From positions 372,001-436,000 of the forward strand of contig NZ_JACFTB010000004.1 of NCBI RefSeq assembly GCF_014281965.1: a stretch of DNA of 64,000 nt, given 5' to 3'. The translations under genes were made by a program, and so were the position numbers. The notes below the pieces were generated by a model, which saw only the letters and a program-made list of their open reading frames with translations, made no database searches and was not told the origin of the DNA. Of this stretch, positions 22,362 through 32,911 are shown piece after piece. Position 1 is the first letter of the stretch. Every line of letters begins with the position of its first letter. This stretch comes from Rhodococcus sp. BP22 (GTDB lineage: Bacteria > Actinomycetota > Actinomycetes > Mycobacteriales > Mycobacteriaceae).

Positions 22362-23525
22362 TTGAGTTCGTTGTTCGCCATCCGCGGGCTTCCCGCAGCG
22401 ATGGTCATGGGCGCTGCGGCGTTCGGTGGATTCGGTCTTCTTCTGCCCGTGGTTCCACTGGCGATTTCGGAAAACGGTGGTTCGGACGCGTTGGCAGGCG
22501 CAAGCACTGCAGTCTTCATGGCCACCACCGTTGCTACGCAACTGTTGGTTCCTCGCCTTCTGCGACGCTTCGGCCATCGACTCGTCCTCGCCGCCGGTTG
22601 CGCATTGTTGGGTTTGCCTGCGATCGTGTTCGCCGTGTCCGTCGCTGCGGGACCCGCGTTGGCTATTTCTGCCGTGCGCGGTGTCGGCTTCGGCATGCTC
22701 ACGGTTGCGGGTGCGGCCTTGGTCGCCGAGTTGGCTCCGGCGGCGCAGTTGGGTCGAGCAACGGGAGCACAGGGAATCGCTATCGCGTTCTCGCAGATGG
22801 TCACTCTCCCCGTGGGTCTTGCTGTCTTTTCCGTTGCCCCGACCCTGGTGTACGTCCTCGGGGCACTGGTACCGATGCTGGGGTTGATCGGGATCGCATT
22901 TCTGCCTCGAATTCGTCCGGTACCTCGGTCGAGGGGATCCCATGCCGAGATTCGAACCAGCAGAGTGCAGTTCGTCATCCCGTGCCTCGCCATCGCTGCG
23001 GCGTCGGCGTCGTTCGGGGGACTGACGACTCTGTTGCCGATCGCAGAATCCGAGCGCGCTTCGTTGATCGGCATCGCGCTCTCGGTTGTCAGCGGGGCGA
23101 TGCTCGTCGGCCGTTACGGGGCGGGCTGGATCGCCGATCGGATCGGAATCGGCCGGTCGCTTGCACCGGCATTGGTGGGAGTTGCGGTGGGCGTGGCGGT
23201 CTTCGCCTTCGCGGTGTCGGGCAGTACTCCCGGTGCGGTGTTTCTCATCGCCGCCGTCATCTTCGGTGTCGGATACGGAGCCACCCAGAACGACAGCTTG
23301 GTGATGGTGTTCAACGCCGCAGGACCGGAGCGATACAGCCAAGCCAGTGCCGCCTGGAACATCGGTTTCGATGCCGGCACCGGCGCCGGTGCAATGGCTC
23401 TGGGGCTCATCGTCGGAACGGCCGGGTACACCGCCGGGTTCGGGATGGCCGCAACCGTGGCTGCGATCATGGCGGTAGCGGTGGCGATATCTGCTCGACG
23501 AGCGACCGATAGACTCGCGGCATGA
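22362..23525 (+). CDS. MFS transporter inside the his operon
   Basis: 387-residue major facilitator with about 12 hydrophobic segments and small basic loops (LLRRFGH after TM2, the usual MFS motif A position). It starts at TTG 22362, seven bases after hisB, and its stop overlaps hisH by ATGA, so it is co-expressed with histidine genes. M. tuberculosis, as I recall, has hisB directly followed by hisH. The substrate is unknown. Export of a histidine intermediate or an unrelated drug-type efflux are both possible. No ribosome-binding site is obvious. Confidence 0.85.
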   Translation: MSSLFAIRGLPAAMVMGAAAFGGFGLLLPVVPLAISENGGSDALAGASTAVFMATTVATQLLVPRLLRRFGHRLVLAAGCALLGLPAIVFAVSVAAGPALAISAVRGVGFGMLTVAGAALVAELAPAAQLGRATGAQGIAIAFSQMVTLPVGLAVFSVAPTLVYVLGALVPMLGLIGIAFLPRIRPVPRSRGSHAEIRTSRVQFVIPCLAIAAASASFGGLTTLLPIAESERASLIGIALSVVSGAMLVGRYGAGWIADRIGIGRSLAPALVGVAVGVAVFAFAVSGSTPGAVFLIAAVIFGVGYGATQNDSLVMVFNAAGPERYSQASAAWNIGFDAGTGAGAMALGLIVGTAGYTAGFGMAATVAAIMAVAVAISARRATDRLAA

Positions 23526-24151
23526 AATCTGTGGTGTTGCTCGACTACGGCTCGGGCAATCTGCACTCCGCTAAGCGGGCACTGGATCGAGTCGGTGCCG
23601 ACGTCACCGTCACTGCCGATCCGAAGGCTGCGCTTGCGTGCGATGGCCTCGTCGTTCCCGGGGTCGGCGCGTTTGCTGCGTGCATGGAAGGTCTGCTGGC
23701 GGTCAAGGGTGATCGGATCATCGGTCAACGGTTGGCCGGTGGGCGCCCGGTACTCGGCATCTGCGTCGGGATGCAGATCATGTTCGAACGGGGTGTCGAA
23801 TTCGGGATCGAGGCGGCAGGCTGCGGTGAGTGGCCTGGCACCGTCGACCGGCTTGCGGCACCGGTTTTACCTCACATGGGATGGAATACCGTCCGCGCTC
23901 CCGAGAAGAGCGTCCTGTTCGACGGTATCGATGCCGAGACTCGCTTCTACTTCGTTCACTCGTACGCGGCGCAGCGTTGGGAACTCGAGCCGTCGGAGGT
24001 TTTGGCAGCGCCGATGCTGACCTGGGCCGACCATGGTGGTGACTTCCTCGCCGCGGTCGAGAACGGGCCATTGTCGGCCACCCAGTTCCATCCGGAGAAG
24101 TCCGGGGACGCAGGGGCCGCACTGTTGGAGAACTGGGTCGATTCGCTATGA
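23522..24151 (+). CDS. hisH: Imidazole glycerol phosphate synthase, glutamine amidotransferase subunit
   Basis: 209-residue class I glutaminase that feeds ammonia to HisF. The catalytic triad is visible: C81 in GICVGMQ, and H190 with E192 in QFHPEKSG. The oxyanion loop PGVGAF is near residue 46. It overlaps the MFS gene upstream and a small membrane-protein gene downstream by ATGA. It partners with the hisF product at 26010-26783. Confidence 0.97.
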   Translation: MKSVVLLDYGSGNLHSAKRALDRVGADVTVTADPKAALACDGLVVPGVGAFAACMEGLLAVKGDRIIGQRLAGGRPVLGICVGMQIMFERGVEFGIEAAGCGEWPGTVDRLAAPVLPHMGWNTVRAPEKSVLFDGIDAETRFYFVHSYAAQRWELEPSEVLAAPMLTWADHGGDFLAAVENGPLSATQFHPEKSGDAGAALLENWVDSL

Positions 24152-24369
24152 GAAAGCGCGATCGCGAGTTTTCGTTCGGACGTCTCGCGATCGCGTCTCT
24201 GGGTAGCGCCACACTCATGTTGATGATCACTACGGTGGTCGTTGCGCTGATTCGCCCGGGCCCGGGGTGGGGTCTGCTCATCGTGGCGATCGGTATCACG
24301 GCGGCCATCACGGCTATGGGCGTCGTCTCGACACGGATGACGCGGCGCGGGCTCGGCCCCGACGAATGA
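24148..24369 (+). CDS. Small two-helix membrane protein in his operon
   Basis: 73-residue protein with a basic N-terminus ([12 protein letters not shown]) and two hydrophobic helices (about residues 15-34 and 41-59), then a basic/acidic tail. It overlaps the hisH stop by ATGA, so it is translated with the histidine genes. The family is common in this position in Rhodococcus relatives, but I know no function. It may be a structural or regulatory membrane peptide. Confidence 0.75.
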   Translation: MRKRDREFSFGRLAIASLGSATLMLMITTVVVALIRPGPGWGLLIVAIGITAAITAMGVVSTRMTRRGLGPDE

Positions 24370-24443
24370 GGGTCCCCGGCACGACCGGGGCTGGTCCGCC
24401 CCGACGTTCGGGTGAGGCAGACGGACCGGTAGTATAACCGCAC

Positions 24444-25178
24444 GTGAGCCTGGTCCTATTGCCTGCTGTAGATGTCGCAGGCGGCGAAGCTGTCCGTCTC
24501 GTTCAGGGAGAGGCGGGGAGCGAAACCAAGTACGGATCCCCGCGGGATGCCGCACTTGCGTGGCAGAGGGACGGTGCAGAGTGGGTTCATCTCGTCGATC
24601 TCGATGCAGCCTTCGGTCGTGGTTCCAACCGCGAGTTGCTCGCGGACGTCGTCGGTGAGCTGGACGTCAAGGTGGAATTGTCCGGAGGTATCCGCGACGA
24701 CGAGTCATTGCGAGCTGCCCTCGCCACTGGTTGCGCACGGGTGAACCTCGGCACTGCGGCACTCGAGGATCCTGAGTGGTGTTCGCGTGCCATCGGCGAG
24801 TTCGGCGATCGTGTTGCAGTCGGTCTCGATGTGCTCATCGTCGACGGTGCAAACCGGTTGCGAGGCCGCGGTTGGGTCAGTGACGGTGGAGACCTGTGGG
24901 AGGTTCTCGAGCGGCTCGAGCGCGACGGATGTTCGAGGTACGTCGTTACCGACGTGACCAAAGACGGAACGTTGACCGGCCCGAACCTCGAACTCTTGAG
25001 CCAGGTGTGCGCGAAGACCGACGCACCCGTAATAGCCTCTGGCGGCGTGTCGACTATCGATGATCTTCGCGCTATCGCGGGCTTGGTCGGCAGCGGTGTC
25101 GAGGGCTCGATTGTCGGAAAGGCTTTGTACGCAGGACGTTTCACACTGCCGGACGCCCTCGCGGCAGTATCCGGATAG
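24444..25178 (+). CDS. priA: Bifunctional HisA/TrpF isomerase (PriA)
   Basis: 244-residue (beta/alpha)8 isomerase from GTG 24444. D10 (LPAVDVAGG) and D170 (VTDVTKDGT) are the acid/base pair, and the loop LRGRGW (139-144) is the arginine/tryptophan loop I associate with actinobacterial PriA. PriA isomerises both ProFAR (histidine) and phosphoribosyl anthranilate (tryptophan). No trpF occurs in the trp cluster 3-9 kb downstream, which agrees with dual use. A gap of 74 bases precedes the gene. Confidence 0.93.
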   Translation: MSLVLLPAVDVAGGEAVRLVQGEAGSETKYGSPRDAALAWQRDGAEWVHLVDLDAAFGRGSNRELLADVVGELDVKVELSGGIRDDESLRAALATGCARVNLGTAALEDPEWCSRAIGEFGDRVAVGLDVLIVDGANRLRGRGWVSDGGDLWEVLERLERDGCSRYVVTDVTKDGTLTGPNLELLSQVCAKTDAPVIASGGVSTIDDLRAIAGLVGSGVEGSIVGKALYAGRFTLPDALAAVSG

Positions 25179-25182
25179 CAGG

Positions 25183-26013
25183 ATGAGCCTCCCTCTGGAC
25201 CCGCAGCGACTGCTGAGCATCGCAAGCGGATTGCTCGACGGCACACACGATCGGTTCGTCGCCGGTGTCGGTGCCCCCAGCGCCATCCAGAAGGGGCCCG
25301 ATGATTTTGCCACGGCCGTCGATCTCGAGTTGGAACGACGGCTGAGTGCAGAGCTGTTCGAGCAGACCGGGATTCCGGTTCACGGCGAAGAGTTCGGTGG
25401 TCCAGACCTGAACGAAGGCCCGGTCTGGGTCCTCGATCCGATCGACGGCACATTCAACTACTCGGCCGGACTGCCCTCTGCCGGAACATTGTTGGCACTT
25501 CTCGACGACGGTGTGCCGGTGCTCGGGCTGACGTGGTTGCCGCTGATTCAGCAGCGTTTCACCGCTACCGTAGGTGGGCCGATCCATCTCAACGGCGTTG
25601 CTGTACCGCGTCTCGAGCAGCGATCGCTCAGGGACTCGATGATCGGCTTCGGCGCGTTCAACATCGCGAGCCGGGGACGGACGCCCGGGCTGTACCGGGT
25701 CCGGATTCTCGAAGAGCTCTCCCGGGTGTCCTCTCGCATCCGAATGCACGGATCCACCGGAATCGACTTGGCGTACACCGCCAGCGGGGTTCTCGGCGGA
25801 TGCGTCGTATTCGGACATCAAGCATGGGACAACGCCGCAGGCGCACTTCTCGTCAAGGCGGCCGGGGGCGTGGTCACCGACCTGGCCGGCGAACCGTGGA
25901 CCATCGAGTCGAAGTCGGTCGTAGCGGCGTCGCCGGGTGCGCACGAAGAACTGTTGAACGTGATCAGTGCATTGGGAGATCCAGCTGACTTTCTCGAAGG
26001 GCGTGTTCGATGA
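25183..26013 (+). CDS. impA: Inositol monophosphatase-family phosphatase (ImpA-like)
   Basis: 276 residues from ATG 25183, four bases after the hisA stop. The metal-binding motif [12 protein letters not shown] and the preceding HGEEFG belong to the IMPase family, with the C-terminal [17 protein letters not shown]. Relatives act on inositol phosphate, and some act as histidinol-phosphate phosphatases. Its place between hisA and hisF makes a histidinol-phosphatase role worth considering, while the mycobacterial orthologue is named impA. It overlaps hisF by ATGA. Confidence 0.88.
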   Translation: MSLPLDPQRLLSIASGLLDGTHDRFVAGVGAPSAIQKGPDDFATAVDLELERRLSAELFEQTGIPVHGEEFGGPDLNEGPVWVLDPIDGTFNYSAGLPSAGTLLALLDDGVPVLGLTWLPLIQQRFTATVGGPIHLNGVAVPRLEQRSLRDSMIGFGAFNIASRGRTPGLYRVRILEELSRVSSRIRMHGSTGIDLAYTASGVLGGCVVFGHQAWDNAAGALLVKAAGGVVTDLAGEPWTIESKSVVAASPGAHEELLNVISALGDPADFLEGRVR

Positions 26014-26783
26014 CCGTAGCCGTGCGTGTGATTCCGTGTCTGGACGTCGACGCCGGACGCGTGGTCAAAGGTGTGAACTTCGAGAATCTTCGCGATGCCG
26101 GTGATCCGGTGGCACTTGCCGCCGCATACGACGCCCAGGGAGCCGACGAACTCACATTCCTGGATGTGACGGCATCCACGTCGGATCGAGGCACGATGCT
26201 CGATGTCGTCAGTCGAACAGCCGAGCAGGTGTTCATCCCGCTCACCGTCGGTGGCGGTGTGCGGACCGTGGACGACGTGGATCGTTTGCTGCGTGCAGGA
26301 GCGGACAAGGTCAGTGTCAACACCGCAGCTATTGCTCGTCCGGACTTGCTACGCGAGTTGAGCGAGCGATTCGGATCGCAGTGCATCGTGCTCTCGGTGG
26401 ACGCACGAACCGTTCCCGACGGGCAACCGGATACGCCCTCGGGCTGGGAGGTGACCACGCATGGTGGAAAGCGTGGGACCGGGATCGATGCGATCGAATG
26501 GGCAACGCGCGGTGCGGAACTCGGAGTCGGTGAGATTCTGCTCAATTCGATGGATGCCGACGGCACGAAGGCCGGCTTCGACCTGCCGATGATCGCGGCT
26601 GTTCGCGCGGCTGTACACGTCCCGGTCATCGCGAGCGGGGGAGCAGGCGCGGTGGAGCATTTTTCACCAGCGGTGACTGCAGGTGCAGACGCGGTACTCG
26701 CGGCCAGCGTATTTCATTTCGGAGATCTGACGATCGGTCAGGTCAAAGCCGCAATGCGCGGCGACGGCATCGTTGTTCGCTGA
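26010..26783 (+). CDS. hisF: Imidazole glycerol phosphate synthase, cyclase subunit
   Basis: 257-residue (beta/alpha)8 cyclase that uses ammonia from HisH to form imidazole glycerol phosphate and AICAR. The catalytic aspartates are D12 (IPCLDVDAG) and D131 (LSVDARTV). VKGVNFE and the phosphate-binding ASGGAG near the C-terminus are present. It overlaps impA and is followed after 17 bases by hisI. Confidence 0.97.
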   Translation: MTVAVRVIPCLDVDAGRVVKGVNFENLRDAGDPVALAAAYDAQGADELTFLDVTASTSDRGTMLDVVSRTAEQVFIPLTVGGGVRTVDDVDRLLRAGADKVSVNTAAIARPDLLRELSERFGSQCIVLSVDARTVPDGQPDTPSGWEVTTHGGKRGTGIDAIEWATRGAELGVGEILLNSMDADGTKAGFDLPMIAAVRAAVHVPVIASGGAGAVEHFSPAVTAGADAVLAASVFHFGDLTIGQVKAAMRGDGIVVR

Positions 26784-26800
26784 AAGGTATAACGGAGAAG

Positions 26801-27139
26801 ATGACTCTCGACCCGGCAATCGCAGCCCGTCTCAAGCGAAACGAGGCGGGCCTGTTCAGCGCGGTCGCCCAGGAACGCAGCACGGGCAGTGTGCTCATGG
26901 TGGCGTGGATGGACGACGAGGCGCTCGCACGCACCCTCGAGACCCGGAAGGGCACGTACTACTCCCGCTCACGTGAGCAGTACTGGGTCAAGGGGGAGAC
27001 GTCGGGACATACGCAGTACGTGCACGAGGTGCGCCTCGATTGCGACGGCGATACCGTCCTGCTGGTGGTCGATCAGGAAGGCGCCGCCTGCCATACCGGC
27101 GACCACACCTGCTTCGACTCGGACGTGTTGCTGAGCTGA
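26801..27139 (+). CDS. hisI: Phosphoribosyl-AMP cyclohydrolase
   Basis: 112-residue zinc enzyme opening the purine ring of PR-AMP in the third histidine step. The conserved [36 protein letters not shown] metal site and CHTGDHTCF cysteine motif are all visible. No fused HisE domain is present, so phosphoribosyl-ATP pyrophosphatase must be encoded elsewhere. It is the last gene of the his operon and converges on a MarR gene. Confidence 0.96.
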   Translation: MTLDPAIAARLKRNEAGLFSAVAQERSTGSVLMVAWMDDEALARTLETRKGTYYSRSREQYWVKGETSGHTQYVHEVRLDCDGDTVLLVVDQEGAACHTGDHTCFDSDVLLS

Positions 27140-27174
27140 CTGCTACTGGCCTGACGTCTTGCCGGGCCGGCGAC

Positions 27175-27684
27175 TCAGGCTTTGCCTGTTCCTTCGGCGA
27201 TGCCTTTGTCGAGTTGCCGGAGCATGACTTCGCTGAGTGCGGCTAGTCGAGCGACTTCGGAGTCCCCGAGTCCTTCGAACAGCAATGCTTGAACTGTGGC
27301 GACGTGACCGGGCGCGGATTCGACGACCTTGTCCATCCCGCTGTCGGTGAGCACTGCGTACGAACCTCTGCTGCCGGGGATGCTCTCGCGGCGCACCCAG
27401 CCCACCTTCTCGAGTTTGGTGACCACGTGCGAGAGGCGGGACAGGGAAGCGTTGGCGAACTTGGCCAGATCGCGTAGCTGGATACGCCGCTCCGGATGTT
27501 CGGAGAGTACGGACAGTACGAAGTAGTCGAAGTGGGTGAGCCCCGAATCTCGTTGCAGCTGAGTATCGAGGGCGGCAGGGAGCCGTGTCAGGAGCGCTAC
27601 CAGCGATCGCCACGCAGTTTGCTGATCGTCGGTGAGCCAACGAGGTTCGGCGCCTTCTGCCGTCACGTTCATCGACCTGTCCAT
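27175..27684 (-). CDS. MarR-family transcriptional regulator
   Basis: 169 residues with a winged helix-turn-helix of MarR type: LTHFDYFVLSVLSEHPERRIQLRDLAKFANASLSRLSHVVTKLEKVGWVRRE. The start could be ATG 27684 or ATG 27672. It lies between hisI and a peroxiredoxin gene transcribed in the same direction 101 bases upstream, so it might respond to oxidants or phenolics, but no operator was found. No cysteine sensor typical of OhrR is visible. Confidence 0.88.
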   Translation of the reverse strand: MDRSMNVTAEGAEPRWLTDDQQTAWRSLVALLTRLPAALDTQLQRDSGLTHFDYFVLSVLSEHPERRIQLRDLAKFANASLSRLSHVVTKLEKVGWVRRESIPGSRGSYAVLTDSGMDKVVESAPGHVATVQALLFEGLGDSEVARLAALSEVMLRQLDKGIAEGTGKA

Positions 27685-27785
27685 CGCGGTGAGCCCTTCC
27701 TTCGAACACGATCACTCGTCGAGACAAGTCTGTCACTCTTCGTGAGAATAGAACTTGTCCGCCACGGCTCTTCGGTATCTGGGGT

Positions 27786-28250
27786 CTACTTCTTCGCTCG
27801 AGCTCGTAGGAATTCGAGGGCATGGTCGGCGTGCGCCTCGAACCGAAATTCGCTCGAGAAGGACTCGAGCAGGGTCCGGTCGGTGTCGATGACGAAAGTG
27901 GACCGTTTCACCGGAGACAGCTTGCCGAGAAGTCCGCGCTTGACGCCGAATTGCGTTGCGATGGAACCGTCCTCGTCGGACAGAAGTGGGTAGTCGAAAG
28001 ATTTCACATCAGCGAATTCGGCCTGCTTGGCGACGGTGTCGTTGCTGATTCCGGCTCGTGACGCACCGACCTCGGCAAATTCGGCTGCGAGATCGCGGAA
28101 ATGGCAAGCCTCCGCGGTGCATCCGGGAGTCAGTGCGCCTGGGTAGAAGAACAGCACCAGTGGACCGTCCTTCAGCAGGGCATCGAGCGAACGGGGCGTG
28201 CCGCTCTGGTCCGGAAGTGTGAAGTCGAGGACTTTGTCGCCTGGTTTCAT
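27786..28250 (-). CDS. bcp: Thioredoxin-dependent thiol peroxidase (BCP-type peroxiredoxin)
   Basis: 154-residue atypical 2-Cys peroxiredoxin of the BCP/PrxQ class reducing hydrogen and alkyl peroxides. The peroxidatic cysteine is C44 in TPGCTAEACHFRD and the resolving cysteine is C49, five residues on. The C-terminal part has the STFVIDTD strand. The corresponding locus in M. tuberculosis (bcpB) also lies beside trpE. It is divergent from trpE with 55 bases between start codons. Confidence 0.92.
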   Translation of the reverse strand: MKPGDKVLDFTLPDQSGTPRSLDALLKDGPLVLFFYPGALTPGCTAEACHFRDLAAEFAEVGASRAGISNDTVAKQAEFADVKSFDYPLLSDEDGSIATQFGVKRGLLGKLSPVKRSTFVIDTDRTLLESFSSEFRFEAHADHALEFLRARAKK

Positions 28251-28305
28251 GCACGGAGGCTACCGTGCGGCGAGAGTGGCGTGCAGCACCTGAGAGAATG
28301 GGGGT

Positions 28306-29877
28306 ATGCATGGCGAGACCACGACACTGCCCGGTGCTCACGACGGCGTCGACAGGGGGGCGACGACCAGTCGAGCGGAATTCCGAGCGCTTGCCGCCGA
28401 ACATCGCGTTGTTCCGGTAGTACGGAAGGTTCTCGCCGATTCCGAAACACCTCTATCGGCCTACCGAAAGCTGGGTGGAGATCGTCCGGGCACCTTCCTG
28501 TTGGAGTCGGCGGAGAACGGCCGATCATGGTCGCGCTGGTCGTTCATCGGTGCCGGCACCCCTGCAGCGTTGACCGTCGAAGACGGGGAAGCAGTGTGGC
28601 GCGGCAATGTCCCCGCCGGCGTCCCGTCGGGTGGTGACCCTCTGGAGGTCCTCGGTAGGACGCTCGAGCTGCTCCGTTCCGAACGCTTGCCGGATCTGCC
28701 GCCGCTTACCGGCGGAATGGTGGGGTACCTCGGGTACGACGCGGTCCGCCGGATCGAACGACTCCCCGAACATGCCCAGGACGATCTGCACGTACCCGAG
28801 ATGGTCATGCTGCTGGCGACCGATATCGCCGCGGTCGATCATCACGAGGGAGCGATCACGCTCATCGCCAACGCGGTCAACTGGGATGGCACCGTCGACC
28901 GCGTGGACGAGGCGTACGACGACGCGATCGCCCGGCTCGATCGGATGTGTGCGGATCTGGCGGCGCCCGCCTCGTCCACGGTGTCGACCATGGCACGCCC
29001 GAAACCCGAGTATCGGCGGCAGCGTACCTCCGAGGGCTTCGGCAAAGATGTGCATCGGCTCGTCGAGGAGATCGAGGCCGGTGAAGCTTTTCAGGTGGTG
29101 TTGTCACAGCGCTTCGAAATGGATACCGATGCGGCCCCCATCGACGTATATCGCATGTTGCGTGCCTCGAACCCGAGCCCTTACATGTACCTGATGCACG
29201 TACCCGGTGCCGACGGTGAGACGGCGTTCTCGATCGTGGGTTCGAGCCCCGAGGCGCTCGTGACCGTCGTCGACGGTCTGGCGACGACGCATCCGATCGC
29301 GGGGACAAGGTGGCGCGGCGACTCCGAGGAAGAGGACGTTCTTCTCGAGAAGGACCTGCTGGCAGACGAGAAGGAGAACGCCGAGCACCTGATGCTCGTC
29401 GATCTGGGACGCAACGACCTCGGCCGAGTCTGCACGCCGGGCACCGTCCGGGTCAGCGAGTATCGGCATATCGAGCGCTACAGCCACGTCATGCACCTCG
29501 TGTCGACTGTTGCCGGTCGCCTCGCGGAAGGCAAGCAGGCACTGGACGCGGTCAAGGCATGCTTCCCGGCGGGCACGCTGTCGGGTGCTCCCAAAGTTCG
29601 GGCCATGGAATTGATCGACGAATTGGAGCCGACCAGACGCGGCGTCTATGGGGGCATCGTGGGGTATCTCGATTTCTCCGGTGACGCCGACACTGCCATC
29701 GCCATTCGTACCGCGCTCATCAAGGATGGGACGGCGTACGTGCAGGCGGGTGCTGGTGTCGTGGCAGATTCGGTCGCCGAGTACGAGGACACCGAGGCCA
29801 AGAACAAGGCGATGGCGGTTCTCGGTGCCGTTGCGGCCGCGCAGTCGCTCCGCCCGGTGGGAGGTACAGACCGGTGA
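28306..29877 (+). CDS. trpE: Anthranilate synthase component I
   Basis: 523-residue chorismate-using enzyme for the first committed step of tryptophan synthesis. The N-terminal region has [13 protein letters not shown] residues ([23 protein letters not shown]). The C-terminal chorismate-binding domain shows [36 protein letters not shown] and [16 protein letters not shown]. No leader peptide with Trp codons was found in the 55-base gap to the divergent peroxiredoxin gene. It overlaps the next membrane-protein gene by four bases. The glutaminase subunit (trpG) and trpD are not in the window. Confidence 0.96.
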   Translation: MHGETTTLPGAHDGVDRGATTSRAEFRALAAEHRVVPVVRKVLADSETPLSAYRKLGGDRPGTFLLESAENGRSWSRWSFIGAGTPAALTVEDGEAVWRGNVPAGVPSGGDPLEVLGRTLELLRSERLPDLPPLTGGMVGYLGYDAVRRIERLPEHAQDDLHVPEMVMLLATDIAAVDHHEGAITLIANAVNWDGTVDRVDEAYDDAIARLDRMCADLAAPASSTVSTMARPKPEYRRQRTSEGFGKDVHRLVEEIEAGEAFQVVLSQRFEMDTDAAPIDVYRMLRASNPSPYMYLMHVPGADGETAFSIVGSSPEALVTVVDGLATTHPIAGTRWRGDSEEEDVLLEKDLLADEKENAEHLMLVDLGRNDLGRVCTPGTVRVSEYRHIERYSHVMHLVSTVAGRLAEGKQALDAVKACFPAGTLSGAPKVRAMELIDELEPTRRGVYGGIVGYLDFSGDADTAIAIRTALIKDGTAYVQAGAGVVADSVAEYEDTEAKNKAMAVLGAVAAAQSLRPVGGTDR

Positions 29878-30605
29878 GTGAGGACGCGACACCCGGCAAG
29901 GCGAGCTCGGACTCGTCGAATGTGAATTCCATCGATTCGAGCGCGACATCGTCGAAGGACGGCCGGTCCCGCTCTGGAGCAGTGGCCGTCGTTCTCCTAC
30001 TCATCGGTGCAGCCTGCCTGTGGGGAAGTTCGAGGATGACGTGGGTGCACGTAACTTCGTTCGATGGGCTGGGGGAGGAACGATCGACGGATCTGCTCGG
30101 TAGCGCGTGGGCTGCGGCATCCACACCGCTTGCACTAGCGCTTCTGGCGGCCGTCGCAGCGTCATTCGCGGTCAAGGGGATTGCGTCGAGAGTCCTCGCA
30201 GTTCTCGTTCTGCTCGTTGCCGTCGGCGCGGGCCTGCCTGCACTGGAATCTCTGCTGGGCGAAGTCTCCGATTCCAAGGCGGCCAGTATCGCCGAACTCC
30301 CGGCGCGTGCGGAGGTGACTTCGACGGTTGCGTTCGCCTTGCCCGCTGTCCTTGCGTTGATCGGCGCAGTGAGTGCCCTGTTCGCGGCCGTTGCACTGTT
30401 TCGGAAACCGACCGCGCGGAAGGTATTATCTTCGAAGTACGACGCTCCGGCCAGTCGCCGCGAGGAAGTTGCACGTCGGGCCAAGTCGGCGGCAGACGGC
30501 ACCGGGGCGAGCGGGGAGGGAGAAGACTTGACCGAACGAATGCTGTGGGATGCCCTCGACGCGGGCGAGGACCCTACCGACGAGTCTGGCACCCGGAATT
30601 CGTGA
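29874..30605 (+). CDS. Trp-operon-associated membrane protein (TIGR02234 family)
   Basis: 243-residue integral membrane protein from GTG 29874, overlapping trpE. It has an acidic/Ser-rich N-terminus, then about four hydrophobic segments ([64 protein letters not shown]) with the conserved SRMTWV near the first. This family sits between trpE and trpC across Mycobacteriales. Its role is unproven, and it may be a transporter or assembly factor for tryptophan metabolism. The cytoplasmic C-tail is charged. Confidence 0.85.
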   Translation: MSEDATPGKASSDSSNVNSIDSSATSSKDGRSRSGAVAVVLLLIGAACLWGSSRMTWVHVTSFDGLGEERSTDLLGSAWAAASTPLALALLAAVAASFAVKGIASRVLAVLVLLVAVGAGLPALESLLGEVSDSKAASIAELPARAEVTSTVAFALPAVLALIGAVSALFAAVALFRKPTARKVLSSKYDAPASRREEVARRAKSAADGTGASGEGEDLTERMLWDALDAGEDPTDESGTRNS

Positions 30606-30687
30606 CACAGAAACCGCCCTCTACGCTAGTGAAGACCTCGATGAGTTTCCTCACATCAGGTCACGGATGGAAAGGACTCGGGTCACC

Positions 30688-31497
30688 ATGACTGTTCTCG
30701 ATTCGATTCTGGACGGTGTTCGCGCCGATGTCGCAGCACGTGAATCGGTTGTCGATTTCGCTGCCGTGAAGGCTGCCGCTTTGAAGGCGCCTGCACCGCT
30801 GGATGCGACCGCGGCGCTGCACGAGGACGGAATCGGCGTCATCGCCGAAGTCAAGCGCGCAAGCCCGTCGAAGGGTGCATTGGCCGATATAGGCGACCCG
30901 GCTGTGCTGGCTCAGGCATACGAACTGGGTGGGGCAAGGATCATCAGCGTTCTCACCGAGGAACGCAGGTTCAACGGTTCGCTGGCCGACCTCGACGCCG
31001 TGCGCAGAGCAGTGAGCATTCCGGTGCTGCGCAAGGACTTCATCGTGGGGCCCTATCAAATTCACGAGGCGCGTGCCCACGGAGCAGATGTCATTCTGCT
31101 GATCGTCGCAGCGCTGGAGCAGCAGGCTCTGGCATCTCTGCTCGATCGGACCGAGTCGCTCGGTATGACAGCTCTCGTCGAGGTGCACACCGAAGCGGAA
31201 GCAGATCGGGCTCTCGAGGCGGGCGCCACCGTCATCGGGATCAACGCCCGCAACCTCAAGACCTTGGAGATCGACCGAGACAGTTTCGGCCGAATTGCTC
31301 CTGGACTGCCCAGCGAAATCATTCGGGTCGCCGAGTCCGGCGTCCGCGGAACGGCAGATCTTCTCGCTTACGCAGGTGCAGGTGCCGACGCTGTGCTCGT
31401 GGGCGAGGGACTCGTCACCAGTGGTGACCCGCGTACTGCCGTATCCGATCTGGTGACCGCAGGAACGCATCCGTCCTGCCCTAAGCCTGCACGCTGA
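30688..31497 (+). CDS. trpC: Indole-3-glycerol phosphate synthase
   Basis: 269-residue (beta/alpha)8 synthase from ATG 30688. The active-site pieces [47 protein letters not shown] and AESGVRG are complete. It is monofunctional, with no fused TrpF domain, consistent with PriA supplying the PRA isomerase activity. A strong hairpin lies just after the stop, before trpB. Confidence 0.96.
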   Translation: MTVLDSILDGVRADVAARESVVDFAAVKAAALKAPAPLDATAALHEDGIGVIAEVKRASPSKGALADIGDPAVLAQAYELGGARIISVLTEERRFNGSLADLDAVRRAVSIPVLRKDFIVGPYQIHEARAHGADVILLIVAALEQQALASLLDRTESLGMTALVEVHTEAEADRALEAGATVIGINARNLKTLEIDRDSFGRIAPGLPSEIIRVAESGVRGTADLLAYAGAGADAVLVGEGLVTSGDPRTAVSDLVTAGTHPSCPKPAR

Positions 31498-31499
31498 AT

Positions 31500-31537
31500 C
31501 ACGACCTACCGGCGCTTGTTTGCGCCGGTTCGTCGTG
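31500..31537 (+). terminator. Stem-loop between trpC and trpB
   Basis: A hairpin starting three bases after the trpC stop. The inner stem is ACCGGCGC (31508-31515) with GCGCCGGT (31522-31529) around the loop TTGTTT. The outer stem is CACGAC (31500-31505) with GTCGTG (31532-31537). No U-tract follows, but TAAGGCAGGTAATAAAAC is A/T-rich. It could be a terminator or attenuator reducing read-through into trpBA, or an mRNA-stabilising end. Confidence 0.6.
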
Positions 31538-31597
31538 TAAGGCAGGTAATAAAACCCCGAATTTCGGTCGTAGCGGTCGCTGGGGCAGACTGGAGAG

Positions 31598-32911
31598 GTG
31601 ACCAGCCACCTTCAGAGCCCCCGTTTCAAGGGCGGCGATCTACCCGAGAGCAGCCTCGGGTTGACCGACCGCAGCAAACACGATCCCGATATCGGCGGGC
31701 ACTTCGGTGTATACGGCGGTCGGTACGTTCCGGAGGCGCTCATGGGCGTCATCGAAGAAGTCACCGTCGAGTACGACAAGGTGCGCAGTGACGAGGCCTT
31801 TTTAGCGGAGCTGGACAGACTTCAGCGCGATTACACGGGGCGACCTTCCCCGGTGTTCGAGGCCACACGGTTGTCCGAGTATGCCGGCGGCGCAAGGATT
31901 CTGCTCAAGCGAGAAGACCTGAACCACACTGGTTCTCACAAGATCAACAACGTCCTCGGACAGGTGCTGCTCGCCAAGCGAATGGGCAAGACGCGGGTCA
32001 TCGCGGAAACCGGAGCAGGGCAACACGGTGTCGCAACAGCCACGGCATGTGCACTGCTGGGCCTGGACTGCGTCGTGTACATGGGCGAGGTCGACACCGA
32101 ACGTCAGGCTCTCAACGTTGCACGAATGCGGTTGCTCGGATCGTCCGTCGTGGCTGTCACCTCGGGGTCTCGGACGCTGAAAGACGCAATCAACGAGGCC
32201 TTGCGCGACTGGGTCGCGCATGCGGACGATACGTATTACTGCTTCGGAACCGTGGCAGGCCCGCACCCGTTTCCATCCATGGTCCGCGACTTCCAGCGGA
32301 TCATCGGACTCGAAGCGCGACAGCAGGTTCAAGCGTCGACCGGACGCCTTCCCGACGCCATTGCCGCCTGCGTCGGCGGCGGTTCGAACGCTATCGGCAT
32401 TTTTCACGCGTTCATCGACGATCCGTCTGTTCGCCTCGTCGGATTCGAAGCTGCAGGAGATGGCGTCGACACCGGTAGGCACGCGGCCACCATCAGTGGC
32501 GGCTCCCCGGGCACTTTGCACGGGACGTACTCATACCTTTTGCAGGACGAAGACGGCCAGACCACCGAATCGCACTCGATTTCAGCCGGATTGGACTACC
32601 CGGGCGTCGGCCCGGAGCATTCCTACCTGCACGACATCGGGCGTGCCGAGTATCGGGGCATCACCGATACCGAGGCCATGGACGCTTTTCGGCTGCTGTG
32701 CAGGACCGAGGGCATCATTCCGGCGATCGAATCGGCGCATGCGATCGCGGGCGCGCTGAAGCTGGGACGAGAACTCGGCAAGGACAAGATCGTGCTGGTC
32801 AATCTCTCCGGGCGCGGCGACAAGGACGTCGATACCGCGGCCGAATGGTTCGGTCTGGTGGATGCAGACGGTGAAGCACACGTAGACGGCGAAAAGGGTG
32901 ACCCCGCATGA
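31598..32911 (+). CDS. trpB: Tryptophan synthase beta subunit
   Basis: 437-residue PLP enzyme joining indole and serine. The Schiff-base lysine is K115 in [10 protein letters not shown]. The ammonia-/indole-loop ETGAGQHG and the phosphate-binding [10 protein letters not shown] are present, and SGRGDKD is near the C-terminus. GTG start 31598 sits 100 bases after trpC, the only sizeable gap in the trp cluster. It overlaps trpA by four bases, as expected for the alpha-beta complex. Confidence 0.97.
   Translation: MTSHLQSPRFKGGDLPESSLGLTDRSKHDPDIGGHFGVYGGRYVPEALMGVIEEVTVEYDKVRSDEAFLAELDRLQRDYTGRPSPVFEATRLSEYAGGARILLKREDLNHTGSHKINNVLGQVLLAKRMGKTRVIAETGAGQHGVATATACALLGLDCVVYMGEVDTERQALNVARMRLLGSSVVAVTSGSRTLKDAINEALRDWVAHADDTYYCFGTVAGPHPFPSMVRDFQRIIGLEARQQVQASTGRLPDAIAACVGGGSNAIGIFHAFIDDPSVRLVGFEAAGDGVDTGRHAATISGGSPGTLHGTYSYLLQDEDGQTTESHSISAGLDYPGVGPEHSYLHDIGRAEYRGITDTEAMDAFRLLCRTEGIIPAIESAHAIAGALKLGRELGKDKIVLVNLSGRGDKDVDTAAEWFGLVDADGEAHVDGEKGDPA

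Noticed and set aside
28251..28305. Trp attenuator leader peptide upstream of trpE
   Set aside because: No short frame with tandem Trp codons or alternative hairpins fits in the 55-base gap.
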